Of a stretch of 64,000 nt of DNA, positions 26,101 through 36,573 are shown piece by piece; the stretch's first letter is position 1; every line of letters begins with the position of its first letter. This DNA comes from Rotaria macrura (taxonomy: Eukaryota; Rotifera; Eurotatoria; Philodinida; Philodinidae), in NCBI GenBank assembly GCA_900239685.1, contig OENT01000085.1:124001-188000 (forward strand). The letters run 5' to 3'. The translations under genes were made by a program, and so were the position numbers. The notes under the pieces were generated by a model. The model was given only the letters and a program-made list of their open reading frames with translations, was not told the DNA's origin and searched no databases.

Positions 26101-29100
26101 CAACTATATTCCATCTGAACAAGCACAAGAAGACAAATTCATATGGAAAAATGCTTCTCCTTATTGAATAGAGCTTCCTTAAGCGATATGAAAAACGTTG
26201 AGCTTATTAAAAATACATTGATGTTTTTCTCAAACGAAAAAGTTCTTGTTTAATCAATACTGTTGAATTTTTGTATGCATTGAATCTTGTAAAATTTAAA
26301 TCTTATAATGAATATTCAACATTATTAATCATTGATTACTGTTGAAGAGGAACAATGAATGACGAAATGAGATGAAAGGTTCTCTATTGAATACTACCTT
26401 TTATTTTTCTCTATAATTCTCATGAATCGAAAAAGGATGATGAGTTTGAACTTTAGTTATTTTTTCTCTTTTGAAATGTAGACAAAGAAATCTTATAGTT
26501 TGTTTGGGTCGAAAATGATATGAAGCTCTATGAAAGAATTAAAAATAAGCCATATGATGAAGCGTCTTTTATTTTCTTCATCCTGGTGTGCGTTCCTTGT
26601 TGATGACTGAAGTTCATAATGAAAACGTTTTGTTAGACATTCGACATTTTGAACTAAATCCAATCTGCTAAAAAAAATAATTCCAGATTTTTTATTAAAA
26701 GTCCCTCGATTTATATTTTTCTTACACTTTGTTTCTATGAAAACAAAAATCGACTTCTCAAAACACAACCACTTTTTATGTCGAAGTCAGTACCACTAAT
26801 TACAAAGAACTTCAGCTAAGATTTGCTGCAAGTGACAGCTGCCTTAAACTTAATAGATTATTAAATCTTCTCCTTTCATCTGAAATTTTTAAGCATTATC
26901 GCGACCGAATTTTAGTACATTGAAGACAACTCCAAAAACAAGTTCCAAATCTGTTACGCAAATTTTGATCACTCTTATACATTATTGATTTCTTATTCAT
27001 AAAGATCATAGAATTCTCTACATAATCCTTCACTTATGAATGAATATTCATACTATGTACCATTCACGACGCAAACATTCGTCTAGAAAAAATTTCACCT
27101 TAGCATCAAACGATATTGTCAAAAATTTAAGGTCAAAGTAGTTAAAAACGATTATAAGGTTTTGACCAAAAAGCGGGATATATGTGGATGTACGGAGGAA
27201 GACTTTCTCTATTCGGTAGCTTATTTATTTTTCAGTTCTGCTGTGCGCTAATGATTTCGAAATATATAGTCATATTTTCTGTAGTGTTCAATAAAAGGCA
27301 GCGAATGTGGCGCCATCTATTGAAACCGTTGGTGTACAACAGAAATGTATACAGAAAGACAGTCTTCCTCTCTTAATATAAGCATATCCTGCTTTTTGGT
27401 CAAAAATTGGCATGAAACTTATAATCACCATTTTATAAGACTTTCACGACATTATAGAAAGAAGTAAAATCTGATGCATCATGCAGAAGTTTTCTTTATT
27501 CATTATGCCAATTATATTCGCATTCTTCGGTTCTGTTACATACCCGTTTTCCTGGACCACCTCGTCCTTCTCGAAATCCGATCGTGTACCATACACAGGC
27601 AAACCTAGTTGAATAAAACAAATTATAAATATCTTGATTTTTAAACTTGACTTATTAATCTCTTTCCGTACCAATGAGCAACAAGTACGAAAACACAGAT
27701 GAGTAATAAAAGTACAGCTGCACCATATTCTAAATAATTGTCTAATTTTCTAAAGACACGACCAAGCCGTAATAAACGTAAAACTTTTAATGCTGAAAAT
27801 ATGCTTCCATATCGCTGAAATATATCAATCAGAAAAAGAATGAAAAAGCAAAAAAGGAAATTCATTTTCATCGGATGAAATCTACTTCTTCAGCTTCTTG
27901 AAATGCATTGAATACATCATAGGGTAAACATGCTAATAAATCAATAACAAACCAACTTTTTAAATATGTTTTCCTAATACGTTTTGGATCAGATATCACT
28001 TCTCCAGATTCTTTAGTAAGAAATAGAAATAAAAACAAAGCATATATAACAAAACATTGAAATACGAAGTGTTCTGTCTTACTCGTGTGTACATATGTTG
28101 TATGAAAATTTAATATAATATCAATAAAGAAAATAACATCAACAATACTATCAATAACAAGTAAAGGCACATCATCTAATGATTTACTTTTGAATGCTGC
28201 ATGATAAGGTACGAGTAATGATGTATAAAATGTCAGTAAAAGTATAACCCAATCCCAAACTGTTTTAAATGTACAATAATGAAGAATAATATGAGGCGGA
28301 GTACTCGGTGCTTCTTGCCGGTAACTCTATGAAAACAAGAAACTTGTTAGATCTGCCCCTGTAGGATTAATAAGGGGAAAACTTGAGAAAGTTCGTTTTG
28401 GTACTCTTGATATCACAAGAATATTGTTTTCTGGCATCTATCCTACGATGTATGTTTTCATCCGAGTCTTTAGAAACGCAGTTAAAAAGTTGTCTATATG
28501 TTGTAATGTCTGTCGCGGTCTATGACATGATTACGAGAGAGAGACAGACAGACAGAGAGTATAACGATAATGTCTGCATTATGTTTCGGCTGACATATTT
28601 TACATTTCTATATGCTATGTGAAAATGTAATCTTTCATTTCACATGGTTCACATTTCTTTTTACATCATGTTTCACTACAATAAAATAAAAATGGATTAG
28701 TTAATACAAAATTTTGTGTTGAACTAGGCTCATATATGATTGAATCACATAAACAACAAAAGTTTGAATATTTCTGGGTAATTTTATTTTTGTCTGATGA
28801 TCGAAAGATTGTCAAGAAAAAAATTTCTTTTCTTCTCAAAATTAATATGTAGAATCAACGGAAATGATTAAACGTATGACAGCTAATCTGAAGATAGGCT
28901 TCATCAAATTTTTCCCGTACATATGAGAGTTCAGAAGGAAAAACAACAATCAACAGTGACATTCATGGCGTCTGACTCGTTTGGGTTGAACATGTGTTAT
29001 TACATGACGACAAGTCTTGCAATTTAGATTCTTTAAAATCAAGACAAGAAGAATATTATAATCTGGTGACCTTGTAATTGTAAACTTTATTTTAACAGTT

Positions 29101-32100
29101 ATTTCCGCTACAAACTTCATTAAATTGCAACCAGGCATTCAAGAGTAGAGAATAACTTGTATGGTGATAAGCTAACCAGGTCGTAGCTTCCTTCCTATTT
29201 TGAACCGTAGGATTCATTCTGATAAGTCCTATCCATACATAATAATTTTTCTAAGAATGCAGCGTGAGAAGACAAGATGGTCTTGTTGAAACAGTGCTGT
29301 TTGATTTCGAGATGGATTACAGTCACACAAGAGGATCACTTAAAAATGAGTGTGAATAACTTAATTCAATTGTTGCAAGACAGACTCGTTTGAATCCATT
29401 CGGGTCTACAGAATCTTTGATAAATAGATTGATACAGGTGGAAAACATCAACAAGATAGATTAATTAAGATTTGAAAAATGAACTGACATCACCATTTAT
29501 TCGACTTCATTTATATAGATATGTATATAAGTCAGTGGTTTTCTATCACTTACCGGTAATACTTCAGCACTGAGATTGAGTAACTAAAATTACAAAAGAA
29601 GATATGAGTTTATATGTTCAGCATACAATGGAAAATTACGAGGAAACAACAAATCAAAAACTGTTCTGTCACATCAACTTATTGTATCTTTTACAATGAA
29701 CACGAATGTTTTCGATCTAATTCCAATAAATTCTGTTATTTATTATCTAGAAGATTTCGAGAAAGATGAATATATTTTTCATGCTCAATAGTATTCCCTA
29801 CACAATCATTGACCTATCTTGTACAGTGATAAGCCATCTCTAAAAACAAAAAGTACTGACAAATATTCGACGTTGCTGTATAATCACGTTAAATTTTGTT
29901 GAGATTAAAATAAACTTAATCGATTCGATGCTATTCTGAATTACTTTTACAAAATGACGAGAATATTGCCTTTTGAAAATCAGCTGATTCAGCGTTCTGC
30001 TATGTTTAACAGCTCTGCTACTGATCTAGAACCATGACTTCTTAGTGGATTTCATGAATTATTAAATCTTAATATAGAAAAAAGAGATTGCTTTAAGTTA
30101 TGTTTCTTAATATACGTTGACAGATTTTAGTACTTTTTTGCTGTATTAAACCAAGGTCAATCTTGTTCTTTCCTTTCTCATCATATACACTTAACATTAA
30201 TTTTCTATTACTTATTTTAATCGTATTAATATTTAATTAAAGATCGATATAAATGATACAACGAGAGAGAGAGAGAGAGAAAGTATAAGAGAATTTTTAT
30301 TACAATGAAGATAATGAATTGAATTTGATTCATTAAAAAATTAATTTTATCTTTTATTACTCCTATTAAAATGCCCTGATAATAAAAAGCTAAAAATTAA
30401 AGAAGGCAAAACATAATCGGTCGTGTATCCTGCTTCGTTCGATGTTAAAAAACAATTATTTCTGATCTCTTAAATATTAATTTGTTCATACAATCTACTA
30501 GTGAATCAACACTTCGGGTGAAACCTCGTTTGAAATCATTCATGAATATTTTAAAAACTAACTAGAAAATGTTATTTAGTCAAACATTTTCATCTGCTTT
30601 TTCGACATACATTTGGTAAATGAGATGGCTTTGTTGGATCGATTGTAATTGATTTTGTAGTTGGTGCAGCAAAGTTCATCAAAATCGATCGATTTCTTGT
30701 GACCGATTTTGCAATACGTGCAAATTTACTAAGACCACCTTTTGTATCTTCAGTTTCGATCGGCTGCTTAAGTGCTGTAATATCTGTGAATGTACACAGA
30801 TAAAGTACCACTGCATCACGTTCATTTGTTATCGGAGCTATTTGCATAAATACCCATATTGGTGTTTCTATTTCAAAGCACAAAAAAAACGGAATAGAAT
30901 TAATAAAGCTTATGTCGAAACGAAAAAACAGAACACAAAAAAACTCTGATTTGATCTTACTATTCTTTTTGTACAGAAGCACTTCGACTTGTTCGATATG
31001 ACAATTTTCCAATGCATCACGTATTTTAGATTGTGTTTCAATGTTGGTCAATTCTCCGTACATAAAATTACATGTTGAACTTTTACTTAAAAGGTCTGTT
31101 CTTAAATAGCCCGATAATTTTGTATAGCCATCATTGGAATAAACAATAGGATAATCGACTATTTCAGCATTTGATAAAACGAACGCGTTATCTAAATATG
31201 CATAGATAGGTGTATGTATAGATATATTCATTTAAAAAACTTGTATACTCCTAAACGGATATGTCACATAATTTATCTGATCAAAATATGTGTTTAGACA
31301 ATTTAAAGATTTAATAACATCCTGTTTCCTGATAATTTCTTGCATCAACAACGATGTGTCACAAAGCACATGCGATGTCTCTTAAATGCTATAGTGTAAT
31401 AGGTTATGTTGTAATAAAAATGCTTTGCTCATTCGACCGAACATTTAAAATAAATCAGGAATGGATAGAAAGTCTCTTCATGTCTATTTCCTTTAATTGA
31501 TTTCTTTTCCTTTGATTTTCGACAGGTGCTTATAGGATTGACACCTGTGCATATGCACTGTTGCTTGACATGACATACACATGGATATTTTCAATATATG
31601 AATGTTGAAAACGAGTGCTTGACACTGTATGCACGTTCTCTGTATTTCCCTATGGATCACTCATTTGCTATTCCAAAAGAACATGTTTTGCCGATTCGAT
31701 GTCTATCTACCTCGTCTTATGTTCATGTGCATAGAGAAATTATTCGTGTGTAAGAGCTATAGAAAATATCCGTGAACCATCACTCTGGTGCCTCTTGAAT
31801 GCATACATACATATATCTATATCGATATATTTATGGAATACAATAGAAAAAGGAAAAGAATTCAGAACAGATACTTGAAATAATCAATTTTGTTTATCAA
31901 ACGGTGTTTCCTTTTTCGAGTAAAGATTTTACACTTTAAATGATATATATGAATAGAAATCATGGGAAAAAAGAAGTAAATTGAACTTGAAAACAATGGA
32001 AAAAAATCAAATGTTGCAAGATTGATTTGATTGAAAAATTCTTTTGTTTTTCTTTTTCTCCTTTGAAAAGATCTCGGATGTCTTTGTTTTGTCTTAAATA

Positions 32101-32205
32101 AATAAATCTAAATAAATAATACTTACGGGCACCACTACATTTGCGGATGATTGATTCAAGAAAAGTATTTTGTGGTGCCACTAAACCACGTCGGGAGCCG
32201 GGCAT
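23112..32205 (-). CDS. KCNH: EAG-family voltage-gated potassium channel (KCNH1/KCNH5 type)
   Basis: Thirteen exons (minus): 32205-32127, 31191-30961, 30867-30611, 29583-29554, 28326-28083, 28010-27886, 27814-27672, 27604-27544, 26114-25798, 25700-25339, 25254-25052, 24966-24256, 24191-23112. CDS 3843 nt, 1280 aa. The N-terminal PAS-cap [18 protein letters not shown] and PAS core ([25 protein letters not shown]) are diagnostic of EAG rather than ERG or ELK. A 30-nt micro-exon codes [10 protein letters not shown] in the linker before S1. S4 is [17 protein letters not shown]. The filter is SIGFGN (GFGN, residues 443-446). Next come the C-linker, the cyclic-nucleotide-binding homology domain ([15 protein letters not shown]) with intrinsic-ligand YNL, a calmodulin-binding segment [12 protein letters not shown], a long disordered tail, and a C-terminal coiled coil ([20 protein letters not shown]) for tetramer assembly. 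It conducts outward K+ current at the plasma membrane. The S5-pore turret ([12 protein letters not shown]) is short and basic. Introns reach 1.4 kb. Confidence 0.94.
27150..27426. mobile_element. Inverted-repeat (MITE-like) element inside an EAG intron
   Basis: The ends are inverted copies: GATTATAAG at 27150 matches the reverse complement of CTTATAATC at 27418-27426. Further in, TTTTGACCAAAAAGCGGGAT pairs with a copy differing by one base, and GAGGAAGACT pairs with AGTCTTCCTC (27360-27369). The right arm has roughly eleven extra bases. The inside carries no ORF. It lies in the 1.4-kb intron between exons 8 and 9 of the EAG gene. Size (277 bp) and structure fit a non-autonomous DNA transposon; a clear target-site duplication is not visible. 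Confidence 0.6.
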
Positions 32206-32646
32206 TAATGGTCTAGCGCTCGTCTAAATACAAGAAAATACGAACAAAAGTATAATCTAGGTAATAAATCAAATTCAAATAGTTTTAATATCTAATTTTT
32301 CTTTATCATCGTCCGATTAAGTATTGTCTAATTACAGGCTAATATGAAAAATTATAGAATCCCCTTCCGTTTTCGACTTAGATTCTTCATTTATCTAACT
32401 TTGTTTGTTTGATGCTCATCACCGACGTACTAATGCATATATAGACAGCGAATATGCAACAAACAAATGCAGTTATTGACAAAGAATCAAAGGCGGAAGA
32501 TGATATTCGAAAACATTTTCTCATAACACTGATATTTCAAAAGGATTTTTCGGGTATTAAATTCAAGAACATATTTTGAACGTACTGGTAACACGAGGCT
32601 GAAAGAGCGCCTCCTTTTCTCTCTTGTGCTCTATCAAGTTCTATGA

Positions 32647-32700
32647 TGAAGAAGAGAAAGAAGAAGAAGAAGACGACGATGAAGAAGAAGAAGAAGAAAA
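32647..32700. repeat. GAA/GAC-rich purine repeat
   Basis: An imperfect GAA trinucleotide run upstream of the EAG coding start, within the probable 5' UTR intron. It is purine-only over most of its length. Confidence 0.75.
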
Positions 32701-32905
32701 CGGTCTAGCAACAAATAGCATCGAGAACAGCAACGAAGCAGAATCGTAGCGGAAAGGAGCATAAGGAAAACAAGAGAAGTAAAATCAAAAAAGGAAAATG
32801 ATTTATTTTAATCCAGAAAAATTAATATTTATAAAATTAGAATACATTCGACAATATTTCGAACAATACAATATAGGTTTTTTTTTCTTTTTCATCGAGA
32901 CTTAC

Positions 32906-33016
32906 GTGATTTTGTAATGGTAACAGGTGCATCGGTAGCCGCTCGTTGCTTCCAATAGTAATAGTGACAACGATGGGATACCTTCATTTTTGTTGTTGAT
33001 ACAAGCAGACATCGAT
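32906..33016 (-). other. Candidate 5' leader exon of the EAG channel
   Basis: On the minus strand this segment is bounded by an acceptor (AATTTATAG at about 33025-33017) and a strong donor (CAC|GTAAGT at 32906/32905). It would splice to an acceptor at 32223, 18 nt upstream of the main ATG. Two ATGs in this exon open frames that stop shortly after the junction. A third at 32932 is in frame and would add MHLLPLQNHTSARPL before MPGSRRG. Family comparison favours MPG as the main start, so this is probably leader sequence with upstream ORFs, or an alternative N-terminus. Confidence 0.4.
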
Positions 33017-35739
33017 CTATAAATTAATGTAAAAGAAAAGTCATTCTTTTCGATGAATAGAACTTGTAAATTTATAAGAATTTTCTTTTACTATTCTTTT
33101 TCTAAAAAAAATATTCCAGTCTATTTTTCAAGTGTCACTTTGATTAGACTAAAAGACCAATAATATTTTCCAAAAAGTAAAGATTCAAAATGAAAATAAC
33201 TTTTCCTAACCATGAGTATGGAAATATTCAGAGACCAAATATAGCGTCGATAGAAAGGTATTACTTTACTAATAGACCATTTTTTTTCTTTCATTTTACA
33301 ATCTGTATTTCACAAGATAGCATTTGCCACGTTAGCAGTTTTCTTGCTTCCGTCTTTATTATGTTATGTGTTATAAATGTGTCACAACTATAATTCATCT
33401 AGATCTCTGGTGACTTCTTATTCGAGGATGATAATAATGATAATGAAGATTAATTTTTTCCCGTATAAAATGCAGCAAGAAGTCTTTTTTCATTGCCTCT
33501 AGTTAAATGTGAGCCTGATCAAAGACGACAGTTTTACCTGCTGTATCCAAATATCGTGAAACATAATCATTGCATTGGACATTAATTCGGTGGGAATGGA
33601 AAACTGAGAAAGTATCTTGTTGCTCGCTATGATTAACAGACGTTAGTTCAAAATTGTCACAATTTCATTACGTTCATTAGGCTAAGTGTATTGCGGCGAA
33701 TATATATATATATATATATACAAAATAACCTTTTCTATTTCTGTTTCTTCTGTCATCATACTTCTATTTTACTTTTCATAATCAAGATTTATTATCCCAG
33801 AAGAAAAAAAAAAGAAAAAAGTGAAGATGACGACGACGCCAATAAAGAAATAGGCCACATTAAAGAAAAAAGGTAAAGTTGCCATACAAAATGGAGAATG
33901 TGTAAGTCCGTAGGACGAGATTCGTCTGTCTCTGGCGTTTAGAAAAAGATGTTAAGAGGATGTTTCTCTCTTCATTTCTTACTGTGATGCTTACTTTTTT
34001 CTCTTTTTTTCCTCTAATCCTTATGCATGTGCGAAACAGTGTGACCACATAAAAACAAGAGAGAATAGAACGTGCAAAGATATTTAGCTCATCGTCAAAT
34101 AGTTTCCTTGTTACTCATTTGTTTGCTTCCTTTAAAATACTTTTTTTTTCCTACTATTTCAATTAGATTACATACGCAGATACAAGAAAATCTTATTAAC
34201 TGACTTATTGATAAGAAAGTCTGGAAAACAAATACATTACGTTTTCCGTAATTTTGCCCGCCGATAGATTAAGGATTCTTATCAAAATAACCAAGCTCAC
34301 CTAATAAAAACAGGAAATGTCACTGATTATTTGTACATAAAACATAGAAATAAAAACAGCACATCAACATAGGAAAATTCTGCCATAGCAAAAAAAAAAC
34401 AGAAAAGAAGTTCAGTCTTTGAATGCGTACATTAATAAAAACTATGCTATAACATTCTTCTCTGATCTTCAGCTAAAAATGAGAAAAAAAAAGAAAAATC
34501 AGGACAAACAATGGCGATCAAATTCCGTTGAATGTTTTTTTAAAGGCGTAGAAGAGAAGAAAAAAAAAAACGACAACGGATGCAAGAAAAAAAAAACTTT
34601 GCATTGAAAATTAACTCAGTTGGCACGTCATCAAACCAAATAATTGATTGATTAAAATGCTACGTAAAAAAATAGACTATATTTGTTCATCTCAACTTTT
34701 ATTCTCCGATTTTCCTAGAAAAGAAAGAAACAACACCGACTAAAATTTTTTTTTTAAGGAAAAAAAATGTAGCAATTGAAAAAAAAAAGAAATTGTTCAA
34801 TATGTGTTGAAGTTAACGAAGTTACACGACGTGCTGAATGCATGTATGAAGAGAAAAAAAAATAGAAACTTCATCTGTCTTCTTATGCTTAATCTTTTTT
34901 TATTGCTCATCGGTAACGATTAACGTCAAATTCAAATTCTGGAAAGTTAATTGTGATAATTAACATTTGACGTATATCTCTCTATTGATTATTTTGTTCC
35001 TATCGTCTATGAGATTACTTCTGAAGGACGGATCAAATAGAAACGTACATTAACTTTCCTAACTGTAGAATTTGATATGGAAATTAATTGTTTATCATAC
35101 TCTATTTAGTATTGAGAACAATTCAAAATATTTGTATTTTCTCTTCATCATCGTTAACGTATTCGATCGAAAAAATACGAATGAGTTTCTATGAAAAAGA
35201 AACAACAACTAGAAAATTCCCTTGTGACATGTCCATCAATTATCAAGCGTTTAACAATTATTTCGGCTAATATATTTTTATATTATTGATTTCTTACATC
35301 GGAAAGTAATAAGAAAGATCAAATAATATCGTTTTTAATTTTTCAAGTAAACATAAGTCTTAATTGATAGTATATTGATACAAAAAGAATTTGAATGATT
35401 CCATTATCGACATAGAAAATTATTATAAATTCACTAGTAAGATTTCTTTTTCTAACATTTCATCGAATTCTTTATTTTCAATCGTGATCAAAATCCATCT
35501 AATGAAATATTCATAATCAATCAGTTAGATACGTTATTCTCGGTTTATATTTAGACAGTTTACCATTTAAACATATTCTCATCAGAAATATGTTCCTTTT
35601 TTTAAGTAGCATGCCAATAGTTTCTACCGAATATCGTATGACATGTGTTTTTCTTCTTCTTCATTACTAATTAACACATGGGCAACTTTTTTCTCCAGTT
35701 CAAGTTTTTTTGGCAGCTGTGATATGATAAATTTCGTAT
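33017..35739. other. Intergenic region upstream of the EAG gene
   Basis: About 2.7 kb, rich in A-runs and T-runs, with an AT microsatellite at 33701-33720. It should contain the EAG promoter. ORFs such as 34419-34607 are Lys-rich by-products of poly-A. No gene supported. Confidence 0.55.
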
Positions 35740-36573
35740 TTATTCATTGAAGAAATTTTCTGAAAAAATATTTGGAAGAAAGTTGCGTATTTGATCAACA
35801 GTATGTTCAATTATTTGAACATCTTTTGGTTGCCAAATACTCGACATCTGCTCAGCTAGTAGTACATATAATTGTAATCCAGCAATGACTCGTTGACGTA
35901 ATGTATAATTTCCTATAATTCCAAATACAATACGACGGAGTTTAATCATTTGTGTATTATCGGATAATGCTGATTCGATTTCAATAAAAGCATTATTATC
36001 GCTTGATACTAATATACCACGTTGAATTTGTATAACTTCTGATAAACCCCATGATAATCCATGACATGCATTAAGTAAACGACCTATATCATGATTGCGT
36101 CGTAGACCTTCCAGACCTTTATGTGTTTCTTCACACCAGCCAACCATTCGATGGCTGGCTTCAATATTAGCTCGATTCTGGATTGTTATATTCCATTGGA
36201 AATTACGAGCACGAATCTGTAATCCATTAGTGAAAAAATTTTCACGATCAACAATCGCACGTGCAATTCGTATGCCCGCTATCCATTTTGTAGCTTCATA
36301 AGGATCAATAAACCATTGTTCATATTCATCTGGTTGTACGGTCAATAGATTAATAAGAAGTTTTTTCTCATGTAAATATGTTCCATCATCGGAGAGTTTT
36401 GTTCCAGAAATGACAAAACGTACAAGATCGACATCACTATTTGAACCTGCTTCATTTCGTGCATAACTACCTGTAAGTATCAATGCTTGAACGACATCTG
36501 GTTTGTCAAAGTGTGCAACAAGTTTATCAATTTCCAATAAAGGTAAAATATGGCAATGTTCTTCTTGATCCAT
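35740..36573 (-). CDS. Bacterial-type nucleotidyltransferase domain protein (horizontal-transfer candidate)
   Basis: A single uninterrupted 834-nt exon, 277 aa, starting at the ATG MDQEEHCHILP. Residues 31-50 hold the pol-beta superfamily signature LILTGSYARNEAGSNSDVDL: Gly35-Ser36 bind the triphosphate and Asp47/Asp49 coordinate metal. RIARAIVDRENFF follows at about residues 103-115. The C-terminal half is predicted helical (NHDIGRLLNACHGLSWGLSE; IVFGIIGNYTLRQRVIAGL), as in MNT/aminoglycoside-type nucleotidyltransferases. The GSYARxEAxxxSDVDLxRF form is typical, as far as I can recall, of bacterial stand-alone proteins of this length, not of animal poly(A) or TUT enzymes. The reaction is presumably NMP transfer from NTP to a small molecule, protein or RNA; the substrate is unknown. 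There is no signal peptide. Lack of introns among intron-rich neighbours supports acquisition from bacteria or a retrocopy, but composition is AT-rich like the surroundings, so any transfer is not recent. Confidence 0.8.
   Translation of the reverse strand: MDQEEHCHILPLLEIDKLVAHFDKPDVVQALILTGSYARNEAGSNSDVDLVRFVISGTKLSDDGTYLHEKKLLINLLTVQPDEYEQWFIDPYEATKWIAGIRIARAIVDRENFFTNGLQIRARNFQWNITIQNRANIEASHRMVGWCEETHKGLEGLRRNHDIGRLLNACHGLSWGLSEVIQIQRGILVSSDNNAFIEIESALSDNTQMIKLRRIVFGIIGNYTLRQRVIAGLQLYVLLAEQMSSIWQPKDVQIIEHTVDQIRNFLPNIFSENFFNE

Noticed and set aside
27305..27320. GGCGCCATCTATTG as a CTCF-like insulator site
   Set aside because: One short motif inside a mobile-element candidate; such motifs are common in invertebrate transposons.
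36095..36301. Plus-strand ORF opposite the nucleotidyltransferase
   Set aside because: Antisense shadow; the minus-strand frame holds the conserved signature.
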